This document shows positions 1 to 9,500 of a stretch of 64,000 nucleotides of DNA, in pieces. The stretch's first letter is position 1, and every line of letters starts with the position of its first letter. Under the pieces are notes generated by a model that saw only the letters and a program-made list of their open reading frames with translations, was not told where the DNA came from and did no database searches. The stretch covers positions 57,985 to 121,984 of the forward strand of contig JAECUM010009360.1 of NCBI GenBank assembly GCA_016617855.1, in the 5' to 3' direction. Position numbers and translations under genes: made by a program. Origin of the DNA: Megalonaias nervosa. Taxonomy: Eukaryota > Mollusca > Bivalvia > Unionida > Unionidae.

Positions 1-2
1 TT

Positions 3-125
3 TCGGAAATCGCACCAACAAAAGAAACCCAACGCGTGATGATAACAACAACAAAAAAACTTTTATCACCAAAGGGCGAGCAGATTATACAAAAAATAAT
101 ATCTAAAGTTACAACGCCGCAATAA
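3..125 (+). pseudogene. 3' end of pVI/pX-like minor capsid gene (partial)
   Basis: The frame is open from the window edge to TAA at 123-125 and ends 27 bases before the MCP start. Its last ~40 residues are basic and polar. They resemble, in position and in a serine-proline/lysine-glutamate stretch, the C-terminus of the gene just upstream of the MCP in PLE-B (61,296-61,747). I infer that it is the same minor virion protein, cut by the window edge. Whether the missing part is intact cannot be seen. Confidence 0.4.
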
Positions 126-152
126 TTTTATATAACCTAAATAAAATAAAAA

Positions 153-1694
153 ATGTCTGTGAAACATTATCTCGATTTTGCAGAAACTTACGACACAGAC
201 GACGCAGTAACGGAATTTGAGTATGTTGAATATCTCGATGAAAATTCTAATGAGCCTAATAAAACTGGCGTTAGAACATTTAATACACGAGACGAGGACG
301 TATTTCTACTGCCTCACAAAGCAATGTTAGAAGTTCGTGGCCAGATTATGACAACAGCTGTTCCACCTGTCGCAATTGTAGGTAACTTAGAATTAGCTCT
401 TATAAATAATGGTTGGTGTTTATTTAGAAGTGCTCGATATCAGCTGGCCAATCAAACTGTCGAAGATATTTCAAGTCACTTACAAGTTGCAAGTACGATC
501 TTAAATATCATTTCGTTTTCTGATGATTACTCCAAATCGACTGAAACTAATATGATGTGGTTTAAAGATACTGGAATTGGAGCAGCTGCATCTGGAGAAT
601 TTTTTTCAAAAGGAATATTAATTGCTGGAGCTGATACCGCTGAAAGCGCTAACAATGTGAGAGCTTTTCTTATTGAAAACTCTGAAGAGCTAGGCATAGC
701 CGCACCAGATGCAGCTGCTAATGCAGACGCTGTAAGAGTTTCGCTTGTTGCTGCTTGTAATAATCTTGGTATAACCGCGCCAGTAGCAGGTGATGATGGA
801 AATGCAATGCTAAATTTAGTTAACAAATCGCTTAACGTAAGAAATAGACGTTATAATGAAGGTTTTGCAAGCCGAAAAGAACTCACAGCAGCATCACGTC
901 AAATTACAATGATGTTGCCGCTAAGTACAATACTTGGCTTTTGCAGGGACTATAAAATAAAGTATTTCGCGGAGTTAAACATACGCTTATTTTAGATCGA
1001 GCAGAACAAAATGATTGTTTGTTTAGATTTGGTGGTGCTGATGTACAATTTGTCATAAAGAAACTTGCGCTGTGGATGCCACGAATAACTCCGTCAGTTA
1101 CTAAAGCATTAGAATTAGATAGTATGCTGGAAAAAAAGCATGAATAAAATTCTTTTTCAGCAACATAAAATATATCAAACAGCGGTTCCGAATACCACTG
1201 ACTACACGTGGCGAGTCACAACAACATCGAGTGAACAACTGCCGCGTCAGTTATTCGTTGTATTCCAGCAACAAGCTCGACGTAATAACCAACAACAAAA
1301 TAATGCAATATTTGATAACGCTGATGTTAGACGAATATATGCCAGAATAAATTCAAAGCAATATCCAGAACGAGCTATCGAATGTAATTTTGCAGATAAC
1401 ACCAATAAAAACATTACTAGACCGTACATGTACCTGCTCGACTCAATGCAGAAATATCAAGATACTGGCGATGGAACTCAAATATCAGTAGAGGAATTTC
1501 GTACACTTTATCCGATATTTTACTTTGATGTTAGTAAACATAGCGAGCGATCTGTAGACAGCACAGCTGATATTGAAATCACTTGGACGCTCGGAGCCGT
1601 TCCAGCAGCGGCGTTAAACGTATATGCATTAGTGATAAGCGACAGATCTGTTACAATCGACTCCATTGGAGGTAAAATGACAATACAAGTTTAA
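153..1694 (+). pseudogene. major capsid protein (double jelly-roll), frameshifted
   Basis: This is the major capsid protein of PLE-A. The first frame (153-995) begins with ATG after an A-rich leader. Its N-terminal third matches the PLE-B MCP in pattern (a LPHKAMLEVRGQI-like strand, then ILxxISFSDDYSKS), and GFCR marks the same point as in PLE-B. Around 940-960 the coding sense moves to another frame, which carries the conserved LALWMPRITP block to about 1,146. It then returns to the first frame for 1,140-1,694, which ends with the ISVEEFRTLYPIFYF and SVTIDSIGGKM blocks shared with PLE-B. Two compensating frameshifts therefore break the gene. An alanine-rich insert (about residues 145-230) is absent from PLE-B. 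Function is from family knowledge; homology within this window is strong. Confidence 0.8.
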
Positions 1695-1713
1695 TCTGTA
1701 GTCGTTATATAAG

Positions 1714-2206
1714 ATGACAAAATATATTATAAAAGAAATACATTTAACCGATGGTCAAGTTAAAAAAATTATCAGCTGCTGTTGCGAAGCGGAGGCCGGT
1801 TTCATTAAAGATCAACCCAGGTGCTTTGGGGACTTTAACAAAATTATTGTTAACCAAAAATTAAGTAAATAAATACGATCGCAAAAAACCTTTCGTTTTA
1901 AATTTAAGCGCTGCACAAATAACTGCGATGTTAAAACATGGCGGTTTCTTCGGTCCGGCACTATCAGTAATGGCCAGAGCATTACTACCTAAAATTTTGC
2001 CAGTGTTAGGTAAATTAGGAATAGCAGCAGCGGCTGGGGCAGTATCTGGCGCAACAGAAAAGGCAGTTAAAGATAGTAGAGTTGTCAAAAACAACAGCGT
2101 TTCTGGCGCAGCAGAAAAGGCAGTTAAAGATCGTAAAGTTGACAAAGACAACGGCGCATCAGAAAAGGCAGTTAAAGGTAGTGGAATAAAGAAAATTTTT
2201 GTCTAA
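1714..2206 (+). pseudogene. pX-like amphipathic core/lytic protein, frameshifted
   Basis: ATG at 1,714 opens a 52-codon frame with a LTDGQVKKI motif, ending at 1,872. The sense then continues in another frame through an LNLSAAQ motif and a Gly/Ala-rich hydrophobic helix (GGFFGPALS... LPKILPVLGKLG), to 2,206. The order (LT-GQ motif, LNLS motif, hydrophobic Ala/Gly helix, Lys-rich tail) is the same as in the N-terminal half of the PLE-B protease gene (58,885-59,868), where it is fused to the protease. Here a stop and 12 bases separate it from the protease. The tail holds an imperfect 3-fold repeat of an EKAVKD unit. By analogy with adenovirus pX/pVI it may bind DNA or disrupt membranes, which is an inference. 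Confidence 0.55.
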
Positions 2207-2218
2207 AGATTAAATATA

Positions 2219-2815
2219 ATGCCTAAACGAAAGACGACGCGAAAAAAGACAACGCCGAAAAGAAAAACGACGACGAAAAAAAAAGACACAGGGTGGATTT
2301 CTTCCAATAGCCCCATTACTGGCAGGATTGGCGGGAAGTCTATTACCGGGTCTGTTAGGACGAGGACGAGAACTAACGCTGCCGGGAACGAGACGTTAAA
2401 ACGTCTTAAGATAAAGTCGCCGCGGCCGACTTTGTCGGCTCCGTTAAGTAATTTTGATATACTTGAAGAACTTAAAAAAGTAAAAAATTTCCACGGAGTT
2501 TATTCCAAAGATGAACTTGCGGTGATTGCAGCGTCTCAAGAGTCGCCAGCGACTCTAGGCTCTTGTGTTATAAATATACAAGATTTCAATGACGGGTCTG
2601 GTACTCATTGGGTAGCTGTTTTTGATAACAATTATTTCGACTCGTTCGGAATTCCACCAAGTGACGCGGTAAAAAGATATATGAGCAAAAACAAAATAAT
2701 AAATTATTCTTCTAATCAGATTCAACCAGTTGGAACTTCTGCTTGTGGATATTATTGCATAATGTTCATTAAACAGATGACCAAAAATCCAGATTTTTTA
2801 AAATTTATTTTGTAA
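2219..2815 (+). CDS. adenain-like maturation cysteine protease
   Basis: A 198-residue protein of the adenovirus protease/Ulp1 clan, which in related viruses cleaves capsid and core precursors in the virion. Visible catalytic set: His130 (GTHWVAVFD), Asp141 (YFDSFG), Gln169 and Cys176 (SACGYYC). The Gln-to-Cys spacing of 7 and the ACGYYC box fit adenain. The first ~70 residues are a Lys/Arg/Thr-rich tail, probably a nucleic-acid-binding or nuclear-targeting extension; the protease domain starts near LSNFDILEEL (residue 76). The start ATG carries TATAATG. PLE-B has the same enzyme fused downstream of a pX-like domain. The frame is intact. Confidence 0.85.
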   Translation: MPKRKTTRKKTTPKRKTTTKKKDTGWISSNSPITGRIGGKSITGSVRTRTRTNAAGNETLKRLKIKSPRPTLSAPLSNFDILEELKKVKNFHGVYSKDELAVIAASQESPATLGSCVINIQDFNDGSGTHWVAVFDNNYFDSFGIPPSDAVKRYMSKNKIINYSSNQIQPVGTSACGYYCIMFIKQMTKNPDFLKFIL

Positions 2816-2884
2816 TTTGACAAACAACCGTCTCACGTTAATGATGAGATCGCGATTAATTTTATCTAAATTACAAATATAACA

Positions 2885-3069
2885 ATGTCAACATATTGTC
2901 TCAAGTGTAAAACTAAAACAGAAAATAAAGACGAAAAAACGGAAAAACGAAGAATAATAGAATAATGCTGAAAAGTATTTGCGCAATTTGTGGAAAAAGA
3001 AAAAGTATGTTTTTGCCAGCAACAAAGTCCGGGGCGGGTTGTCCTGACGTTATTTTAGTAGACGATTGA
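2885..3069 (+). pseudogene. small zinc-ribbon protein, frameshifted
   Basis: Two short overlapping frames: 2,885-2,965 (CLKC pair) and 2,965-3,069 (CAIC pair, then a Lys/Arg turn and a TKSG motif). Together they follow the spacing of the N-terminal zinc ribbon of the PLE-B PLA2 protein (CVRC at residues 5-8, CVKC at 33-36, then TKSG). It looks like a detached, broken copy of that N-terminus, lying just upstream of a PLA2 gene that has its own degenerate Cys-rich start. A remnant of an ancestral PLA2 gene is the likeliest reading. Confidence 0.45.
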
Positions 3070-3210
3070 AACAATAATAAAACTGTGCCGATATTATAAA
3101 TATTTATTGATTTTGCTTAGAAAAACCAGTTTTATCTGGATTTTTTGTTCGAAAATCTCGTTTTTTCATGAAAAAATCAGTAAAGATCGGCCCGATCTCG
3201 ATAAATTGTT

Positions 3211-3397
3211 AGGGTCAAAACCCCAGGGTTTTTCAATATAAATTTTATCATTTTGTTGTCATTTTCACACAATATTATAATTATTTTGTTGTTTATTGCT
3301 TGATTTTGCTCGTTTTTTCATGAAAAATCTGGAAAAAAACGGTTTTCAATCGAAAAATGATAAAATTTATATTGAAAAACCCTGGGGTTTTGACCCT
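3211..3397. repeat. perfect 44-bp inverted repeat with 99-bp loop
   Basis: Positions 3,211-3,254 are the exact reverse complement of 3,354-3,397; the loop is 3,255-3,353. The arm contains GGGTCAAAACCCCAGGG. Outer flanks repeat a TTTTCATGAAAAA motif. It lies between the zinc-ribbon remnant and the PLA2 gene, followed by two 21-bp direct repeats at 3,420-3,440 and 3,441-3,461. It could be a foldback/MITE insertion, or a transcription or replication structure of the element. Confidence 0.9.
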
Positions 3398-3499
3398 AAA
3401 AAAACCCAAGAAATTCAGCCAAAAAGCGTCAGAATTTAACCAAAAAAAGTCAGAATTCGACCAAAAACAAACAAATTATCAATTATAAATAAATAAATA

Positions 3500-4027
3500 A
3501 TGATATGCAACTGCGACGCCGATAGAGATTTATGTCTCGAGCAAAATAAAATTGTTGCATATTGCCAGAAATGCAACAACAGAGAAATAATTGGATTAGG
3601 TGTAGATATACACAAATTGATTGGCAAACTGCCGAAACCGAAGGGCGGTTGGACATTGCCAGGCCATAAATATACTGGTCCGTGGAATCCGCTTGATAAG
3701 CAACTTGACGAAAATGATAATCCGCTGCCAGGACAAGAACCTTACAATCAGGTTGACGCAATAGCAATGCGTCATGATATCTGCTATAGAGATATTGGGC
3801 AAGGCGAAACAAAACACAGCTGCGACAAAGTAATGTTAGACGAACTTCGCAAAATGAAACCAGAAAATATGCGAGAGCGTGTTGATCGAAGGCTGGTACA
3901 GGGTATTATTGGAGCAAAATATAAACTTGGCCTCGGCAGAGACTTATATGATGACCCAGCGACAACATCGCTTGCAGTCGAGCTACATAGACCTAAAAAA
4001 AAAAGTTTCCGCGACGCAAGGTTGTAG
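3500..4027 (+). CDS. PLA2-domain virion protein (parvovirus VP1u-like)
   Basis: A 175-residue protein with a secreted-type phospholipase A2 core as in parvovirus VP1 and adintovirus genes. There the lipase lets particles breach endosomal membranes (family knowledge). Visible: calcium loop YTGPWNP (about residues 58-64), catalytic His92-Asp93 in RHDICYRD, and a Cys-rich N-terminus (C3, C5, C12, C22, C25) that could bind zinc. After the PLA2 core the frame runs into a tail (VELHRPKKK) that resembles the start of Polinton integrases. It meets an A10 run at 3,995-4,004 where the integrase frame begins. So the lipase frame may feed into the integrase by frameshift, or this may be a fusion by decay. 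Confidence 0.8.
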   Translation: MICNCDADRDLCLEQNKIVAYCQKCNNREIIGLGVDIHKLIGKLPKPKGGWTLPGHKYTGPWNPLDKQLDENDNPLPGQEPYNQVDAIAMRHDICYRDIGQGETKHSCDKVMLDELRKMKPENMRERVDRRLVQGIIGAKYKLGLGRDLYDDPATTSLAVELHRPKKKSFRDARL

Positions 4028-4893
4028 CGAATGCCGTTGATGATATTTGGGCGATAGATTTAGTTGATATGTCAAATCTAGCTCAATTTAACGTTGGCGC
4101 TGATGGCGCTCCACGGAGATATCTTTTTAATGTTGTCGATGTTTTCAGTAAATATGCTTTTAGCGTACCGGTTTCGGATAAAACAGGGACATCGATGATT
4201 GACGCGCTAAAGCATATAATAACAACTACAGAAAGAAAGCCGAACAGAATCTGGACCGATCACGGAGCAGAGTTTTTTAAAAAAAAGTTCGAGCAGTTTT
4301 TGGAACAAAATAACATTAAAAAATACGTTACTGGAAATGAGGGGAAAAGCGTCATCGTCGAGCGATTTAATCGCACGCTTAACGAAAAAATTCATAAGTA
4401 TTTGACGGCCAAAAACACGAATAAATACATCGACAACTTGCAGAAAATTGTTGACGAATACAATAACACGAAACACCGAACCACTAGAATGTCGCCTAAT
4501 GACGCGATTGCAAATCCAATACTAGCTAATGAAAACATGTACCGAAGACATAAATTTAAAGTTGGCGATAAAGTTAGAATTTCATTAACGAAAAAAACGT
4601 TTGAAAAAGGATTTACTCCGAACTGGAGCGAAGAAGTATTTGTTGTTGATAAAGTACTTTTAACAATACCAGTTACATATTCGTTGAAAGATTTGCTAGG
4701 AGAACCTATAACTGGCAGTTTTTACGAACAAGAACTTCAGAAAACAGAACAAGATATATTTGTTATTGAAAAAGTTATTAGAAAGCGCGGCAACAAAAGT
4801 TTAGTTAAATGGCGCGGATATAGCGATAAATTTAATAGTTGGGTACCAACTAAGTCGATTGCATCGACTGCGACTGACGATTGCATCGACTGA
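3997..4893 (+). CDS. DDE integrase with C-terminal chromodomain
   Basis: Retrovirus/Polinton-type integrase that inserts the element into host DNA. Catalytic residues: first Asp in the AIDL motif (codon 4,057-4,059), second in IWTDHGAEF, Glu in VIVERFNRT. The C-terminal chromodomain (VIEKVIRKRG... VKWRGYSDKFNSWVP) suggests targeting to modified histones. The first ATG (4,069) lies after the first catalytic Asp, so starting there would give an inactive protein. The frame is open from 3,997, just after a TAA at 3,994-3,996 within the A10 run, and has no upstream ATG. Expression by frameshifting from the PLA2 frame or damage of an original start are both possible. The 3' end overlaps an opposite-strand frame. 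Confidence 0.85.
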   Translation, partial: KKKFPRRKVVANAVDDIWAIDLVDMSNLAQFNVGADGAPRRYLFNVVDVFSKYAFSVPVSDKTGTSMIDALKHIITTTERKPNRIWTDHGAEFFKKKFEQFLEQNNIKKYVTGNEGKSVIVERFNRTLNEKIHKYLTAKNTNKYIDNLQKIVDEYNNTKHRTTRMSPNDAIANPILANENMYRRHKFKVGDKVRISLTKKTFEKGFTPNWSEEVFVVDKVLLTIPVTYSLKDLLGEPITGSFYEQELQKTEQDIFVIEKVIRKRGNKSLVKWRGYSDKFNSWVPTKSIASTATDDCID

Positions 4894-5354
4894 ATAATAT
4901 TATTATAAATTTGCTCGTATTTTATTAGTACTGACCTACATTTTACTGGTTTACATAAAGAAATTAAGTGTAATTTTCTCGCATCATCGACTGGCATTAA
5001 ATTAAATATTTTAACAAAAATAAAATCGTATTTTATGTTTCTTTGTTGTCCCAGTATTTTTACGTTTAGAAAGGGTCTTATAAGCTGCCAAAATATTTGG
5101 TGCTCGGCAACGTTAAAATTAAATTTTAATATTTTTTTGGCAATGTGGTACTTAACATCATATGGGCCAGTTGTTGATCTGCTTAAATGTTTTTTGCTAA
5201 CAACAACATCATCTTCATCATCATCATGATTAAATAAAATATCTTTTTCAGTATAATTAGCAAATCTATTTTCGGTGATATTTTTTAATTCGACATTAGA
5301 AACTGAAACAAAATCTTCCGAATACAATTGAGCTAATCTTTCGATTAAGCTCAT
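4737..5354 (-). CDS. unknown 205-residue protein
   Basis: Not recognised. It begins at 5,354 with ATG and is divergent from the next gene (5,389) across 34 AT-rich bases, so the two probably share a promoter region. The N-terminal ~150 residues are credible protein: an acidic patch (HDDDEDDVVV, about 43-52) followed by a basic, aromatic segment (YHIAKKILKFNF, HQIFWQLIRPFL). The last ~50 codons are the antisense of the integrase chromodomain and probably reflect a lost stop, so the original 3' end is likely near 4,890-4,950. No PLE-B counterpart was found. It could be a regulatory or virion protein; no function is assigned. Confidence 0.5.
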   Translation of the reverse strand: MSLIERLAQLYSEDFVSVSNVELKNITENRFANYTEKDILFNHDDDEDDVVVSKKHLSRSTTGPYDVKYHIAKKILKFNFNVAEHQIFWQLIRPFLNVKILGQQRNIKYDFIFVKIFNLMPVDDARKLHLISLCKPVKCRSVLIKYEQIYNNIIQSMQSSVAVDAIDLVGTQLLNLSLYPRHLTKLLLPRFLITFSITNISCSVF

Positions 5355-5388
5355 TATAATAATCTTTTTTATCTAATTAATAGATAAT

Positions 5389-5664
5389 ATGGAAGTAAAA
5401 TATCATTGTCGAGTTAATATAATAAACAAAAATGAACTAGCCAAGGCGGTTCGAAATTGCTTATTAGGATATAATTTTTATTTCGTTGACGTTATGATAA
5501 CATCGGGCGAATCTGATAAATTTTTATTAACGGCAATTAATAAAATAAAACTTGATATAAATAAAATAATGACGTTACGATTAAGTCGCGATGACATAAT
5601 GGAATTTGGTCATAATTGTCTCTCTCGAAATGAATTGGAAAATATTATTAGTTATCGTATCTGA
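5389..5664 (+). CDS. unknown 91-residue protein
   Basis: Not recognised. A short intact frame that starts with ATG 34 bases from the divergent start at 5,354 and ends 17 bases inside the 3' end of the convergent HNH gene (5,648-6,469). It is mixed alpha/beta in appearance, with no cysteine motif, signal peptide or membrane segment. Its compact place between two element genes and its start context (GATAATATG) support it as a real small gene. Confidence 0.5.
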   Translation: MEVKYHCRVNIINKNELAKAVRNCLLGYNFYFVDVMITSGESDKFLLTAINKIKLDINKIMTLRLSRDDIMEFGHNCLSRNELENIISYRI

Positions 5665-6469
5665 AACTAAACTGATTAAATGTTATCATAGAAGTTGCTG
5701 ATCTTGTTCTGCCATCGGCAGCACCTTTTATCGATTGGCAACAAATTTTATGATATTTTCCAGCAGCTGTTATCGATTTAAATTTCATTTCTTCAGACGT
5801 TTCCAGATTTATTGAAATTATTTGTTTAGCAGGATATTTAAAATTATTACCACCACCAATTCCACGATTTATATTTTCTTGTTGTGTAACCAAATCTAAA
5901 TTTTCAAGACAATTATCTGTTTTATTTTTATTAATATGATCGACAACTAAACCAGCTGGAATAGCGCCATTAAAAGTTTCAAACACAAAACGGTGATTAT
6001 AGTAACCAACAAAGTCTGTTTTTGTTCCACGTATCATTACTTGTAAATAACCAGCATTGCTCAAATTTCCAATAACTTTTTTTGTTTTTCTATGTCGAAT
6101 AATTCCCTTATCATTTGTTTCGTATAGGTCAAAGATTGGATGGGGTTGAAATTCATTTTGTAAACCTAAATTTTCGATATTATCATCAGCAACTGCGCCA
6201 TTTGCTCGATATACTCGCTGTCTTTCTGGAATATCGCCAACAAACAAAGTATAAATAAAATCTTTTCTAAACATTTTGATTCTTTTTGCATTATCACCTT
6301 TTACTGAAATTAACATGCCAGCAGGTGTAGATATGCCAATAACTCTTTTGGTTGCTATATTGATAACAGAACCTAATACATTTCCAGCGTATAAGTTATA
6401 CTTATGGTGAACATGATATATCTCTTGCTCACTCGCGGTCAGCGGTAGATATCTCAAGATTTCTGTCAT
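5648..6469 (-). CDS. HNH endonuclease with NUMOD1, duplicated module
   Basis: A 273-residue homing-type nuclease. The second half has an HNH core (GLVVDHINKNKTDNCLENLDLVT, Asp177-His178 and downstream Asn) and a C-terminal NUMOD1 DNA-binding segment (about residues 218-262, KSITAAGKYH). The first half (about 30-105) repeats the same layout (GSVINIATKRVIG... FIYTLFVGDIPERQRVYRANG... NIENLGLQNE) but has lost the DH pair, so it looks like a duplicated, catalytically dead copy. Such nucleases are common passengers in large DNA viruses and phages; role in the element unknown. Related genes lie at 53,166-53,666 and 30,957-31,431. Convergent with the preceding small gene. Confidence 0.8.
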   Translation of the reverse strand: MTEILRYLPLTASEQEIYHVHHKYNLYAGNVLGSVINIATKRVIGISTPAGMLISVKGDNAKRIKMFRKDFIYTLFVGDIPERQRVYRANGAVADDNIENLGLQNEFQPHPIFDLYETNDKGIIRHRKTKKVIGNLSNAGYLQVMIRGTKTDFVGYYNHRFVFETFNGAIPAGLVVDHINKNKTDNCLENLDLVTQQENINRGIGGGNNFKYPAKQIISINLETSEEMKFKSITAAGKYHKICCQSIKGAADGRTRSATSMITFNQFSFRYDN

Positions 6470-6549
6470 TATACTATAGGGTTTTCCATATCTCTAATTA
6501 AAAAAATTAAAAAATTTCAATTAAATAAACAATATTACTATTACATATA

Positions 6550-9500
6550 ATGTTGAAATTGCGAGACATTGCCAAAAATAGCATTATCAAATCCGAAAAA
6601 ATTGCTTCGGCATTTTCAGGCTATGATAACAGTTATAAACTCGACGATCAGACCATATTAGCTAATTTTAGCTCTACAAATTTATATCATCTTTTACAAC
6701 CCGTCGTAGCTAGAGAACTTGCGGCTCACAAAAGCATCAAACTTATAGTCCAATATCATACGATTTTATCAAAGTTGCATGCAGTCGAAGATGTACTTGA
6801 CGTAATTTTTGAAACAAAAAGTTTTGAGAGCGAAATCTCGGAGCCCTATTTAACAGCTAAATCTAGAAAGATATTAACTGGAACAAACATTGCCATGGTC
6901 GCCGATGAAATACATCAAGAAATAAACAAAAAACTAGAAGAATTTACTTCGTCAGGGTCAGGTTGGAAATTTGAAATAATAAAAGCAGTTTTATTTCATG
7001 CAGCAAAATATAACGTACTTCGAGGTAATTTGTACGTCGATCTTCCTCAAAAAATTAAAAACAAAAAGTGCTGTATAAATGTCAAAAACAATGACGACAA
7101 ATGTTTCCAGTGGTCTGTTCTTTCCGCAATGTTTCCCAAAGAACAAAATTCCGATCGCGTCAACAAGTATTTTCCGCACAAGAACGAACTCAATTTTGAT
7201 GGCATCAACTTTCCAGTAGCAGAAAATCATATACCAAAGTTTGAAAAACAAAACGATATCTCAGTAAATGTTTTCGGACTAGACGAACGAGAAAACGTTT
7301 ACCCGAGATATATTTCAGAAAATGCTTCGCAAAAGACAATAAATTTATTATTTTTTCAAGGACATTACTGTTGGATAAAAAACTTTAACGGATTAGTTGG
7401 CGGACAGTACAGTAAAAACAAAAACAAGAAATATTTCTGTTATAGATGTCTGCACGGCTTTACTAACAATGAAAGACTGCAAGATCATCTCAAATACTGC
7501 GTCAACGTTCCAAAAATAACTATGCCTAGCGAAAAAGAAAAAATATTAAAATTTAAAAAATATAATCATAAACTAAATATTCCTTTTGTTATTTACGCCG
7601 ATTTCGAGTGTCTACTCGTTCCCGTAGCTGGAGCAGAAAATAATCCGAACAAATCAAGTACCAGAAAAATACAACAGCATATTCCTTGTGGTGTAGCTTA
7701 TAAAGTAGTTTGTTGCGCCAGCGATAAATTTTCATCTCCGATAAGGTTATATAGAGGTGAAAATCCTGCCGTGTGGTTATTAAAAAATTTAATAGACGAA
7801 GTTAATACAATTTCTAACAGATTACTTAGAACAGCTCCGATCAGAATAACGTCTAAACAACAACTCGACTTTGATGAGGCAGTTAATTGTCATATTTGCG
7901 AACAATTGCTTGGGGACTCCAAGGTGCGAGATCACTGTCATTTGACCGGCCAATATCGTGGAGCAGCTCATAACAGTTGCAATTTGAAATTTCATGCTCC
8001 AGATTTTATTCCCGTAGTTTTACATAACTTTCGTGGCTATGACAGTCACATAATTGTAGAAGCTTTTGGTGATAAAAACATTAAAGCTAAACTAAAACTA
8101 AATAACGTGATAAAATGTATTCCAAATAATTTTGAAAAGTATATGTCGGTGACCCTCGGCAAATTACGCTTTATCGACAGCATGCAATTTATGGCAGCAT
8201 CATTAGACGAGCTCGTTAAAGGCTGCAGTAATTTCAATAATCTGCGCAGCTGCTTCGGTGAAAACTATGTCGATCTGACAAAAAAAGGTATCTTTCCTTA
8301 TGAGTACCTTGACGATTGGAGCAGATTTAATGAAACTTCTCTACCTAGCAAAAATAAATTTTACTCACAGCTCAAGAATGAAAACATCAGCGACGACGAG
8401 TATAAATATGCACAAGATATGTGGAATAAATTTGCTTGTAAAACATTTGGCGATTATCACGATTTATATCTGAAAACGGATGTATTATTGCTAGCAGATG
8501 TTTTCGAAAATTTTCGTCAGGTTAGTCATGCAAATTACGGATTAGACCCCTGTTGGTATTATTCTGCTCCGGGGCTGTCTTGGGACGCTCTACTAAAAAC
8601 TAGCAAAATAGAATTAGATCTCTTAACAGATGTTGATATGTTTAACTTTATTGAAAAAGGCATCAGAGGCGGAATTAGCGTCATAACAAAAAAATATGCA
8701 GCGGCTAATAATAAATATTTGAAAAATCACGATAAAAATCTTCCGTCGAGTTACATTATTTATCTCGATTGTGTGAATTTGTATGGGTGGGCCATGTCAC
8801 AGCCAATGCCTTGCGGTGGGTTTCATTGGATATCTCCAAACCAATTTCTCAAAGAAACTGAAAAAAATGTTCCGAAAGATATTTCATACTTTGTTGAAGT
8901 TGATCTGGACTATCCCAGTTCGTTACATGATCTACATAACGACTATCCGTTTTGCGCAGAGTCGATGACGATTGATTACAGTTTATTATCACCTGAACAA
9001 CGAGCAATGACAACGGCAAAATGTTCTATCGTTAACAAGCTAGTTCCAAATTTGTTAGATAAAAGAAATTACGTCATGCATTACAAAAATCTAAAGCAAG
9101 CAGTAGATGCTGGACTAATTCTGAGAAAAGTCCATCGCGTGTTAAAGTTTAATCAGTCGCGGTGGATGGCAGATTATATTGACTTAAATACGAAACGTCG
9201 TGCCGTGGCTAAAACTGAATTTGAGAAAAACTTTTTCAAGTTAATGAACAACTCAGTATTTGGTAAGACTATGGAAAATATACGCCGGAGAGTTTCGATT
9301 GAGATCGTTAATGATATCAATCGCAGAAATAAATTAGTTAGCGACGATCGTTTTGTTAGTACGAAAATATTTAATGAAAATCTTGCCGCAATACAACGAC
9401 GAAAGACAAATTTAAAGTTAAATAAGCCAATCTATGTTGGTGCAGCTGTACTTGATATATCAAAGTGGCTGATGTACGATTTTCATTATAATTTTACCAA

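Noticed and set aside
5035..5229. Plus-strand frame opposite the 205-residue gene
   Set aside because: Antisense shadow; hydrophobic composition comes from the opposite strand's A/T-rich codons.
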